Source of the DNA: Crotophaga sulcirostris
Taxonomy: Eukaryota; Chordata; Aves; Cuculiformes; Crotophagidae
DNA: 64,000 nucleotides
Direction of reading: 5' to 3'
NCBI GenBank assembly: GCA_013397455.1
Contig: VYZB01000031.1
Span: 4,321,923 to 4,385,922, forward strand
Under the pieces are notes generated by a model. The model was not told the DNA's origin and ran no database searches. It was given only the letters and a program-made list of their open reading frames with translations. Positions 13,541 through 24,400 of this stretch are shown piece by piece. Both the position numbers and the translations under genes were made by a program. The number at the start of each line of letters is the position of its first letter. Position 1 is the first letter of the stretch.

Positions 13541-13690
13541 TCTCTTTAATTAGGCTCTGTCTTCACCTAGTGCCGTGCCAATAATCCTTTGCACCTGTCA
13601 GCTGCATGAGAGATTTCTGAAATGGAAAGCGAGAAACTTTTCGGCAGTGTGGTGAAGCCAGGCGTGCCGGCGAGTTAATGGGAGAACTTG
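13541..13690. promoter_or_regulatory. Candidate conserved noncoding element with homeodomain and E-box motifs
   Basis: Within about 60 bp there is a homeodomain-type TAATTAG (13547-13553), an OTX/PITX-type TAATCC (13582-13587), and two E-boxes two bases... apart in quick succession, CACCTG (13592-13597) and CAGCTG (13599-13604). Several CpGs are kept between 13570 and 13675. This grammar is typical of developmental enhancers, but conservation cannot be tested here. The nearest likely exon is 2 kb downstream. Confidence 0.22.
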
Positions 13691-15621
13691 GGACAGGACC
13701 TGGGAACTTCACGTAGGCGTCTTTAGGAGCTGACAACAGGAGAGTGACTAGGTATCTCTAGCTGTTAGAGAACCTGGGAGCCAAGGTGTAACCTGTCATA
13801 TTTTATCTGCTTAATAGATGGTGTTTTAGAGGAGGCAGAGTTAGGTTCAGAGGCGTCAGCTGCCAATCGGAGTTTGTTGGTGTTTAGCAGGGATCCCCAA
13901 TCCTTACGTCAGACATCTGAGTGTCCTGGTGGGAAGGGCTGCATCCACTGCAGGCTGTACTTGTGGTGGGACAGTTGATTTTCAAAAATTTTGCTTTTTG
14001 TAGAGCTGTTTCCCCTTGCTAATCAAAATGTAGTGCAACTTGAATTTCAGTGTATCTTCCTTGATTAATCAGTGTTTTCACATAGTCACCCAAATTTCAT
14101 ATTGATTTTGCTAGAAGTCAGGCAGGGATTTTGAACATACCTTCTCAACCTTGTACCTGACAAGTTCCTGCCATGTGCACATGCTTCTGCGTGAGCCAGA
14201 AAGAGCCGTGAGCGAGTGCTGGGAAAGCTTAGGTCTGTTGGTGCATAGGAAACTGCAGGAGAAAACTATGCTTGCTCTCCTGAATTTCCCAGAGAAGTAT
14301 CAGGGATTTAATTCCCCCTCAAATGGGCGATCTCAGGCATTCACTGACAAGTGGGACTCACAACCACAGATGTTTACAAGCATTTTGTTTGTTTGTATGG
14401 GGAGATTATTCTAAACCAGTGGAAAAGAGGTGAAGCTGGTGATATGACAATAAACTGAAGGATTTCTGCAGTAGAAGTAAGATCTATTAAAATGATGGGT
14501 GACATCTCCATCACTGTAGAGTAATCCATCAAACTTTCCTCCACACTTGCTGAGACAGCTAATTGGGCTTTCTGGTGGCCATTTTTTACTGGTTTCTGTA
14601 TGTTCTAGGTCCTTATTTAATCATTTTGATGCTTGGTAGGACCACAGGTAGTGCACTGGAAATTGCCTGTGAGAATAGCATTGCCAATACAGCGAACAGA
14701 GAGGAAACTAAAATCTCCATGACAATGTATTGGCTTGCGTATACAATTAGAAGGAAAACTGGATGAAAACTTCAGTGGTAGATACATGTTTATGTAGTGC
14801 ACTCAAATGTACTTAAAAAAACCTACTCTAAACTTTCACAGAAAGTGAAAGGAAGTGTTTGTGGAATGGTGAACATTTCATCTCTGTTGCTGAAGAGGTA
14901 AATTATGTCAGCTGAAGAGTAAACAGTTTTAAAAATATCTCAGTCCTTAGTACAATTTGCTGTCTCATAATAACCACCCAAATGTCTGGATTGCTTAGCA
15001 ACCAGTAACCTGCCATCCTGTAGTTCAACCGCAGGATAGGTGCAACAGGCTTCATAGTGACCACAAAATTAGAGAAGTAGTGTGATGGAAATTACCTAAA
15101 AATCCACTTCTCAGCATTCTAAATAGCAGAAGAGATAAAAATGTTGAGTTACAGTGATAAAATGCATTTTCCTAAATTCAAATTCTAGTTTGCGTCTGAC
15201 TACTCAGTATATTTGAACTCTCACTGTATCTATTTTTATTCCACTAGCTAAAGAAATTTTATAAGTGTGATTAGGTCCCCATCATATATTGCATTTTATG
15301 AGCAGAAGGGATTCTTCAAAAATTATGAGAAAAGAGTGGCAGGGAGGCAGAAGCACACTCCGCGATGTGATTTTAACAATCCCAGTTAGAAAAGAGTCTA
15401 GATCACTACAGAAATTCAAGCAATTATTTTCAAACCATGTTCCTCCCACTGTATCCTCAGCCCTTTACTTTAATGGCTGCCACTCTACAGCACCAGAGTC
15501 TGTAAAGGTAAGAGCATGTCGAAAGAAAGAGAAAAATAACCAGGCATATGGAATCTGAGAATTACACATTAATTGGGTACTGTAAGTATTGATTTTTCTC
15601 TTTCTTTGGGTTGTCTTCTAG
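13691..15621. other. Noncoding stretch upstream of the 84-nt exon
   Basis: No exon is supported. A frame at 15289-15558 contains a donor-like AAG|GTAAGA after 15508. However, the good acceptor at 15247 is followed in that frame by a TGA at 15268, so it cannot be a coding internal exon in that reading. The 3' end of the stretch forms the pyrimidine-rich tract of the exon at 15622. Confidence 0.5.
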
Positions 15622-15705
15622 GGATGCAAGGGAAAGAGGTAACTTCTGAGGAGCCTATGAAAGTTGACCTCGCAAGTGAAGCTGCAAACGTTTCAAATAA
15701 GGATG
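15622..15705 (+). CDS. Internal coding exon (84 nt) of an unidentified gene
   Basis: A strong pyrimidine tract, ctctttctttgggttgtcttctag, forms the acceptor, and ATG|GTATGT forms the donor. The exon is 84 nt and phase 1 at both ends, so it could be skipped without shifting the frame. Only one frame is open: two bases of a split codon, 27 codons beginning MQGKEVTSEEPMKVD and ending NVSNKD, then one base. The other two frames hit stops within the exon. The peptide is acidic and hydrophilic with no membrane segment, consistent with a disordered tail. Its phase matches the exon at 21384 exactly. I cannot name the gene; I considered the NCAM cytoplasmic tail because of a loosely similar ending and did not accept it. 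Confidence 0.5.
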
Positions 15706-18700
15706 GTATGTAGTTCTAATATTTTAACTGTCCTGAAGGGGATATGTAGCCTGTCTTTTTGGGGTTTGTTTGTACACTTCACACACACACACACAAAATA
15801 GGATGTGCATTTATAATCTCTTCAACTGATGCTTCTTGAGAGTTTGCACATTCTCTATTGTCTTGGAAGCCTGGTGCAGGTACCTTTCAGTGCCAATGCC
15901 CTCCTTTCTAGTTGATTGGGTTTGTGTGTCCAGTTGGTACATTCGATCTGCTTGCCTTTTAACGAAACAATATTTTAGACCCATTGTAATTTTGCTCTGG
16001 GTATTGAATTGGCCAAGATATGTGTGGTCTCACACAGGATCAGAAGATATTTCTGAAAATTTCTATGCTTGTGCCAGACTCCATCGTGGGGCTGTATAAC
16101 CGCTCTGAACTCCTGTGTTGGTCACCTAGCTCAGGCCTGATTTCCCTCCCTCCTCCTCCTCCTTCACAGTCCATGTGTAGCTCTGTCTGGTAGCAGATGC
16201 AAAGTCTCTCCCAAGGACATTTACTATTGATTAAACTATCACAGTTTGGTCACCCAACAGAAGTTCCAGTCAGGTTTCTGGACAATATCAACTCAAATCT
16301 CCTGACCCGAAAATGAAAATTTTTGACATTGACCTCAGCAAACAGATGACCCAGCTGTCTAGCAAAGTCCTGGCAAGGGCTGCGTATCAGGACGCTGCTC
16401 AAGATCTGCAGTGTGCAACATATTTGTAAACAAAAAAAAATTATCTTTCTAGACTCTTCCTGTGTGTAAAGAAATAATGGATGGGATCAGAGTCTTGGTG
16501 CTTAGGTTTTGGTGAAGTAGACCCTTTAGCACTCCTCTAGATTGACTCATAATTTAACAGAGCTAAGTAAGGGGTTTTCTTGGGTTTTACATAAAGTCCC
16601 CTTTGCTGCTCCAAACAGCCATGGATCTGCAATTGGCGTTCCAGTCCTCATTTTATTATCATGGACTCTTATCTATACTGAAGGCTGTTTTTTCACTTCT
16701 CGTTTAACCTCTTCAGCACTGAGATAATATAATAAAATTCAAGGCATAGCTTTTACATCTCAAAGATAAAAAAATTAAGTTCTTTTTGATATTGTTACAC
16801 AAAGAATCTAGTGCTGATTTCCTTTCTCTGATATCAGATCATGCTACAGTGTTTGAATCAGTGGTTGATTTAGACACTGGCCTGTGAGGAAGTTTTTGCA
16901 AGCACAGGAAAAGGAAGTGTGCATAATGGATTTTCTTTCTTTAAAAACATTATGCTATTACTAGTAAGTGTGCAGACTAAAGCCAAACCAGCCTTCTCTC
17001 CTCATCTTCTGAACAAACAAACCAAAAAGCCAAAATTACTTTAAAATATTTGAGTTTCCAATCCCTGGAATGGTCTGGGCTACTTAATGAAAAAAAAATC
17101 CAAATTTACTAAAAGAATATCTTAAGGGATTTCCTGCTGGAAAGAAAAGTGATCGTATAGCTCTTGGAACATATGCCATAGTACAGCATAGCTGGATCAG
17201 CTGACAGCTTCTGAAATTATGGTCTTGATAGGTGTCTTTGTTTCAAATCTTGCTTAGTTTGTAAGGTCTTCTACTTAGAACTCATCTTGTAACTTCCTTT
17301 TCTGTGAACTTTCTAAGTTACATGAAAGGACAGGAAAAGCATGTTTGCTAAGGCTGCAGAACAGTACTCTACTGTGCAGGGAAGTCTTCATTTCTCTACA
17401 GCTTAAGTTGCTATTAGGATTTTATTACAAGTTTTTTTCTTTTGTGGTCATATATTATGTATATTAAAAAAATGAGAGCAGAGGAAGGATAAAGCTCCCC
17501 ATGATCTGTTTTATCTGAAAGGTTAAGTTTTGCTGAAAAAAAGCCCTGAAATTTTTAAATATACTAGGTACTAGTTGAGATTTAAAAAAAAAAAAAAAAA
17601 GAGAGAAAGAATCCCTTTGACAGTAATTTTTATGTAAATTGCTTGGTTTTAATGTGGTCCCCTTCCTTTCACCCCACAAGAGCTCATTGCTTCACAGTTG
17701 AAAGCACAAGCATATATCACCAGGTACCGCTTGGCAGCCTGGCTCTTGTGTTTTAATTTCATGTACCATGTCACAGCAAAAAGTGCTGTAGAAATGTGGA
17801 GAGTTTAGACAGCCTAGGTGGATCTCAATATTGGTTCACCTAGTGGGCTGGGCTGTAATAGTGATATGTTTCAGAAATTACTATCATTTGAAAGCTGGGT
17901 GTGATTCTCCATCAGGAAAGCTGTCAGAGGGTGTGTGCATAAGCCTGGGTAGGGAAGTGTATACAGAGATATAGGTTGTTACTGGCAATTCCATCGGCCA
18001 CTAGAGCAAAGACCCCTGGATAGTAAATTTCTTTTACCCAGAACAGATTTGCTGATTAGTATTTTTTAATGATGACAAACCCCACCTTTGGTGACTGGTT
18101 TCCTAGATGGTGTCTCCCTGCTGGCAGCCTTTTTTTTTTTTTTTTTAGGTCACTAAAGCTTTAAAGATTACTAAGGTAGATGTTAGTTTCCAGCTGGTAT
18201 TAAGGAGATCAAACTCTTCAGTTCTTTCATAATGGGGTTACTCATTCACCTTTTTTACTTAAAGCCTGTGGAAAGCTGCATCCTGACTTGCTGACACAAT
18301 AGAACAAATGAAAAAGATGAAGGCAGTGTCAAACCTAAAATTTCCCTTTTTTTTCATAAGCATTTGCAGGCTGATGAATGCACCATCAGGAACCTGACCT
18401 TCATGTGATTCACCAAAGCAATATAAAAGCAAGATCTCAACAGCTAACACCCTCATGCCTTTTATGATGTTGATGTAATATCCAAGAAACAAGTACCTAT
18501 GAAGGGAACAGGTTGCACATGTTTCATCACTGCACAAGAGGGTTGAATTCAAAATAGATGGTTTTCTTTCTAGGCAATTTGGAGTTATAGCTGAATGTCC
18601 TATAGCCAAGTTATGTAGATGCAAGGGGGAAATGTTTAGGCTAAAGAAATAGGTTTTATTTGTAAGTAAGAGTCTGACAAAGCTCCTATATAAATCAAGA

Positions 18701-20159
18701 TCGTAAAATTTTGGTTTCATTTGCCATCCAGGTCTACAGCATAATATCCTGGGGAGGGAAATGTGCCCGCTCTCTCGCAGATAACTAAACTTGGTTTTCC
18801 AGTTTCCCATTTGCCTGTCTTCTCTACTTAGATGCTACTCTGTGACTCCTGGCTAGCTGACCTTTAAGCACATAGTTTTCGTGCAGGGGAGAGGTGGAAT
18901 GCCTTATTGTTGATGCATATCCACCGGGTCACCAGCAACTGCAGTGCTTTGATGGATGTGAGCTACGTGCTGGGTTATTTCTCCTCTTACAGAGAACTTG
19001 CTTGCTTTTGGAGGAAAATCCTTCCCTGGTCATAATTTGGGAGCTGCTAAGCAGCTCACAGATTGCGAGAAGAGATGTAGATGGGTCCTCCCCAGCAGGC
19101 CAAAATTTAAGGGAAAATAGAGAAGGAGAGTGCAGAGGAATGTCCATTTCCATTGCACAGAAATTTCTATTTCTGACATAACAAGCCTTGTGGAAAACTG
19201 CAAAAGGGGGAGCAGGCAAAACTGAATTTAAGAGACATGCAGCCTCCTTGAACTTCAGGTGGTCTGCTGAGCTGCTGGCTGTTGTAGCATATCACGGTAG
19301 GTGCAAAAAGACTGCTAACATAAGTTAGCAGTTTAACACCTCTAAAAACATTGCTTAGCAGGGAGAAGGACAGTTTTGGCTTGCAATGAGGTTGGATGTA
19401 GCACGCCTAGGGCTAACGACATTGTTCTGACACTAACTCGTGCTGGGAGACAAGCAAGGGCTGTGAGTCACATCTCCACCATACCCAGTGGCAGCTCTTC
19501 CATCTGCTTTTGCAGTAGGTGCTTTGCTGCCGTGTTATTTTGCAGCTAAATATAGAGGATTGTGTAGGTGGCCTTTTATTGAAATCTGTTGTTGGGGTTC
19601 ACCCAGTGGTCTCCAGAAGCTTAACCTTCAGTTAGATCTTCCTGTCCCTACCAGTGTTAATGCAGAGAGCTGAGCTTGGTCACAAACTCATAGGAAAAAA
19701 AATAATAATGAAACCTGCTGGTTCCTTAACGTTTGTGAGCCATCTCCCCGCTGTGGCATTCATAGTAGATGCTTTTAGCACTGGTGATGCAGGATGTCTG
19801 GCTGCCATTTCCACTGCAAAACAGTGGGGCTTGGTGATTCCTCTTGCTTCCCCACTGGCAGGAGCTTCAGGTCTTCACTGGGAGAGATTATTCTTGCATT
19901 ACCCTTAAAGTGTTCCTGGGCAGTTTGCAATTTGCTCCCACTTCCCTTAAGAGCTGACAGCGTGATGGGGGTCAACTGCTTGTAGCCATAAAAAAAGGAA
20001 AGGGAAAGGAGGCATACTCATCTGGGATGCTGATGAAGCCTAACCTCAGGTTTCAAATCAAGATTTATTTTTGCAAGACATCTCTGTAAAACATGAGTGA
20101 AGGCTTATGGTATTTTCAGAAAGCCCAGGCAGTGAAACTGGCCAGCATAATGAGGCTGA
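15706..20159. other. Presumed intron, first part
   Basis: This begins with the donor GTATGT. It holds a short (AC)n tract at about 15780-15795, an A run near 17582-17600 and a T run near 18129-18146. The 183-codon minus-strand frame at 18259-18810 has no splice context or recognisable motif and is taken as chance. No interspersed repeat is recognised. Confidence 0.5.
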
Positions 20160-20410
20160 GAAAGGCTGCTGTCATCAGTGCGCAGCAGCCTTCTCTTAAT
20201 GATTTTTTTATTAAGCATCCTGTCTTTCCTATGCAAATGTGCATAAAGAACAGAACATTGCTAAATGCAATGTGCATCAGAGCTCTGTAATCAGGAGCGG
20301 ATACTTTTCTTATTATTCATTGCATACATCCAGGAAGCCATTATGGTATCTGTTCTGCATACGGATGATGAATAATTTACAAATAATTCATCAAAACCCT
20401 AACAGGTGTA
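20160..20410. promoter_or_regulatory. Candidate conserved noncoding element with octamer motif
   Basis: An AT-rich, low-CpG segment contains an exact octamer ATGCAAAT at 20231-20238, the POU-domain factor site. It also has several further ATGCAAA or TGCATA-like words and TAAT-containing sites such as those near 20198 and 20370. The density of such words is higher than in the flanks. It lies in the presumed intron about 1 kb upstream of exon 21384. Inference only; conservation is untested. Confidence 0.2.
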
Positions 20411-21383
20411 TTGACATGCTATTGACTCAGAAAGAGATCATACCACCAGGCTGGAAGTAGCATAGTTATTGATTTTTGGCCTTCTCCCGCCTCCCCCCAA
20501 ATATTTCCTTGATTTCCAAATCTCCCATTCAGGTTTGAGGTTTTTCACTGTCAGCCATGTCAAATTACCCATAATCTGCAGTTGATACCACAACATAAAG
20601 CAAGGTTTAAGAAAGAAAAAAATTCTTAATATAAATGGCTTCATTCAAATTAATAGTAGAACGAATACTAAATACCAATCCTAAAAATGCACATGATGAA
20701 GTAAACCTTTTGTATTTAGCCTAGAAAGAGCCAATCACACATACTGTAGATGACATTTTTGACAAATGAGTTTAAGCCTTCTATTAATATTGTTATTTTT
20801 CAGTCATTGTAAATGAAAAAATGAGCTTCATTTTGTAAATGGATAGTACATGAGCTAACTAGTATGTGTAGTGATGTTTCCCCTGAATCCTCTCCTAGAC
20901 TTCAGCAATTTGCAGCTCAAGGACACCCACAGTAGCATCTCTGTAGCTGGAGATGGATCTGCATTCAGCCCACAGCTCAGCCCCGAGTCCTGCTGGGGAC
21001 TTTGTCAGAAACATGCAGATGTTCAAATCACAGGGTAAAGACCACATAGCCCAGTGAAACTCTAAATCACCCTGTATCTCTGCCTTTCACCTGGAGACAC
21101 AGAGGAGGGTCCTTGAGGTCTTGAGCTGGGCACCTCCACTGGGCACCAAAGACAAGCTGGATGTGGACCAACTGAAGCCTGGACTCTGGCAGGACTGCTT
21201 GTTGGGGTTTCTGTGGAACTGCAGCTTTGGATGGCTGACCTAAAAGACCCTTTTACAGATTTATGGCGTAGAATTTTTAATGCAATGAATGTCCCCTTTG
21301 GGTTAGAAGCGGTTATTACTTGACGTGATAAACTTAGCAAGTACCACAAATAGAAATTGATGACGGTCTTGTTTTGTTTTCAG
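20411..21383. other. Presumed intron, 3' part
   Basis: This includes an acceptor-like site at 20898 followed by a 45-codon open frame ending in TAA at 21036-21038. Its phase would fit exon 15622, but I do not call it (see rejected items). The stretch ends in gtcttgttttgttttcag, a strong acceptor for the next exon. Confidence 0.5.
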
Positions 21384-21452
21384 CTGAAATGAATAGTCAA
21401 GTTGAAAGTATAAATGATCCTACAGAAACAGAGAAGGAAGCTTAAGTAACAG
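21384..21452 (+). CDS. Last coding exon (stop at 21443-21445) of the same unidentified gene
   Basis: The acceptor gttttgttttcag ends at 21383, and a consensus donor CAG|GTAAGA follows 21452. Joined to exon 15622 the split codon becomes GCT (Ala). The frame then reads EMNSQVESINDPTETEKEA and stops with TAA. With the previous exon this gives an acidic tail of 47 residues counting the junction residue. The stop lies only 7 nt upstream of the exon end, so the 3' UTR would be split by an intron. That is too close to trigger nonsense-mediated decay by the usual 50-nt rule. The next exon was not found with confidence; 26754 and 27527 have plausible acceptors. The gene is not recognised. Confidence 0.5.
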
Positions 21453-24400
21453 GTAAGATCTTTATGGCTATTTTTTCTCCCCATTTCCCATTAAGTTTCT
21501 ATATTAAAACTTGCTTTAAAAATGACCTTAATTGAAGTTAGAATTTACTAAAAAAAAAAAAAGAACACAGAATACAAAGGAGAAGAAATTGTCTAATATG
21601 GCCCATATTATATCAAAAAAATAAAAATATCCAGTAGACTTGATTTGTCAAGTAAATATTATAGTAGCAGTCTGCAGCTGTAATGGATTTAGACAGTACA
21701 CGGTCTTAGATGATCAGAAGGCAAGACAGCACTGAGATAAGGAACGGAAGAGTAACCAAGTGAACAATTTTTGGCACTGGTTAGGAAAATGACAGGCAAT
21801 TTATACTGGTTGGAACCAAGTTCAGTTCTCTACAATCTGTATTCTGGAAACAACAGGTTCATGTCATGAGGGGTTTATTGCCCTTGGCTCTCTGATGGCT
21901 AGCATCACTTGCAGCAATACCACTGAAAGACAAGACGAAAATCAGCAAGCTGCCTTCTGGAGCTCTGCTGCCTTTTGGAGCTTTTTATGGATTTATAAGT
22001 TAAATGTTAGTGCTGTGGCGGCAGTGTACAATGGTGGTTGTTGCTACAGAGTGCGTCATAGGCATAAGCAGCCTTGCCCCTAGAATAATTTGGTAGGAAG
22101 ACTGAAGTTCGAGTCTCATCCCCAATTACAAGAGGCCTTACAAGTAAAAAAGTATTTTTTAAGCATTAATGAGTACTACTTTCTTGGCATAGGGTTATAG
22201 TGAGATGGCAACATCATATACAGCAAGATGCGTTATTCATGCTTATAATGGGATTTCGTGTAGCTCAAGACCAAATATAGCAGATTTACAATGGTGGCAG
22301 CTGTATCACAGAGCTTTAAAGTGCAAGGTCTTATTACTGAGCATAGCCCTTTGTCCTTGTCAGCGTATTGACAATGTGCTGCCGTACTGCTGGAGTGAGA
22401 AATAGTCCTGATGGGGTCCCTGGTAAAAAGTACTGAAACAAAACTAGAAGGTATCCTTGCTATTAAAAAAACACAGCTTCCACAGCTCCTCCTTCTCACT
22501 CCCCTAACTACTAGTTGTATATTCTGTTCAATCAAAAAAAGAAGAACTAATGAAATCCTCACTTTTAAAAGTACATGGAAACATTAGTAACCTTCCTTGG
22601 TTTAAAAATTGTATCTGATGGCTATTGCCACTTTTGTGCAGTCTGTAGGAAGTCTGTGTTTCATGCCACATTTTCCTCATGGAAATGAATTTCTGTGAAT
22701 GTTTTGGGCTGGAGTTGTTTTTGCTTTACAAGGCAGAGTTCACAGGAGTAATATCACAATTAGCACTCAATTAATAAATCTTTTCAATTCCACTGCAAGG
22801 CCTGGCTCTGCCAGCAGCTTTCTGAGGCAAAGGGATCTGAGCCAGGGCACACCGTGTCTTGCCTAGCATTTTAATGGCATGTACAGGTTAGAAACTGGCA
22901 TTGAATCCTTCGCAACCCTATCAAAGTCCTCCCAAATCTGTTGCTGCTGTTTTAGTTGCAAGGACCCAGTTCCTGAGGAGAATTGGTCAACCTGTTAAAA
23001 TTCAAAGGGTCTCTCTAGAGTCTTCCAGAGCCAAGGAGATCCCTTTGTTTACTGTGTTTAGTATTTTAATGTGTTGTTTTTACCATATGTTCTATGGTCT
23101 AGCACCGAAATACCCACCAGAGCTGGGGGTCTCTGATATCAAGGTAGGTAGCACAGTGCTATGGAAAACCAAGAAACCCTAACAAGCACAGTCAATTTGC
23201 TGTAGAGATATTAGTGGCTGTTATATATAAGCCGTGTGACACATGCACATGCTGCACATGTGATGAAAAGAGAAACTGTAGGCATCTGTGATAGAAACAT
23301 GAGACCTCGGTTCTGTGGAGACATTTGAAATTTTGCCTTTTTTTTTTCTTTTCTCTCCCCCACTGCAGTGAAGGAAGGATGCAGGAGGGGAGAAACCCGA
23401 CGGGCAGGCGTTGACATCCTATGGCATCATTCTTGGCAGAAAAGAGCACGCAGAGATGCTCTGCGGGCTGGAGGGAGGGAGCTTTGGGAAAATGACACTT
23501 TGCTTTAATTTCTCTTTGTTCTTCATTGCATTCTGTTCTGTACACCTATTGGAAAGAAACCTAACTTCCCAGTTCTAATAATGTTTGGCAATCATCCCTG
23601 CAATTACAACAGATTCTTCTGAACTGTAAGTCCCTGTCTTATACTGGGTCTCTCTTCCTCCTGCATCGTATCGTCAGTAGCCTGTTTCCAGGCCCACTCC
23701 TTTTCTAGCATCTTTATCTTCTTTCCAAGTTATGGTACTGTCTGCAGGCAACCTGTGGGAGCCAGTTTATTCTTTGTGTCCTCCACCTTTTTTTAAAAAA
23801 CCCTGTTCCCTAGGATATAAATGGAGATTTTCTTCAACAACATGAACTACCACAAAGGATTATAATCCACACACACTGATAAACAACCCACCTCCTTGTG
23901 CTAGGGATTTGAAAGACTAGATGCTCTAAAATCTCAGAAATATTGATAGAGACAGCCCTGCATGTTGCCTACCTCCAGGCTCGTCGATCAGCAGCTCCTG
24001 CTGGCACCCACCAGCAGGTTGCCGTATCCAAACCCCAGCTGCTAGAAGAGGCGCTGGCCAGATTCCCTTGAGTCTATGCTGGAAGCAGAGTTTGTGCATT
24101 AACTTTATCATCCCGATGCCTCGGGATTGCCTATGGCTCTGCCCTTCACCTTTCTCTCTGGCATAGAAAAGCTAAACCGTGACCAGCCTAAGCTGTGCCA
24201 TGTCCCTCTGTGAGTCCTACACATGAATAGTGTACACGGCCTCGAACAGCCAGTGCCCCAGATCAGTCCTGCTCTTTTCTGGTTAGCTCCAAGCACTTCA
24301 CAATCAGTGCAATAAGTATGACCTTAAGGTGCAGGTAGGCAACAGATATTTCCTTGAGCCTGCGAGTGACAGAGGATAACAGGCACTCTGTATTCAACGC

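Noticed and set aside
15248..15508. Good acceptor and good donor around the open frame at 15289
   Set aside because: The frame has a TGA at 15268 between the acceptor and the open part, so it cannot be coding as a single exon.
18259..18810. 183-codon minus-strand open frame
   Set aside because: Lies inside a presumed intron, contains no recognisable motif, and has no donor or acceptor at sensible places.
20899..21038. 45-codon frame after an acceptor, phase-compatible with exon 15622
   Set aside because: Its possible donor (after 21034) would put exon 21384 out of frame. 45 open codons happen by chance about one time in nine.
22095..22130. GTTCGAGTC word resembling a tRNA B box
   Set aside because: No fold into a cloverleaf and no matching A box at the right distance. 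Not called as tRNA or SINE.
23103..23143. 41-nt microexon-like segment with acceptor and GTAGGT donor
   Set aside because: End phase does not fit the next candidate exons, and such pairs are frequent by chance.
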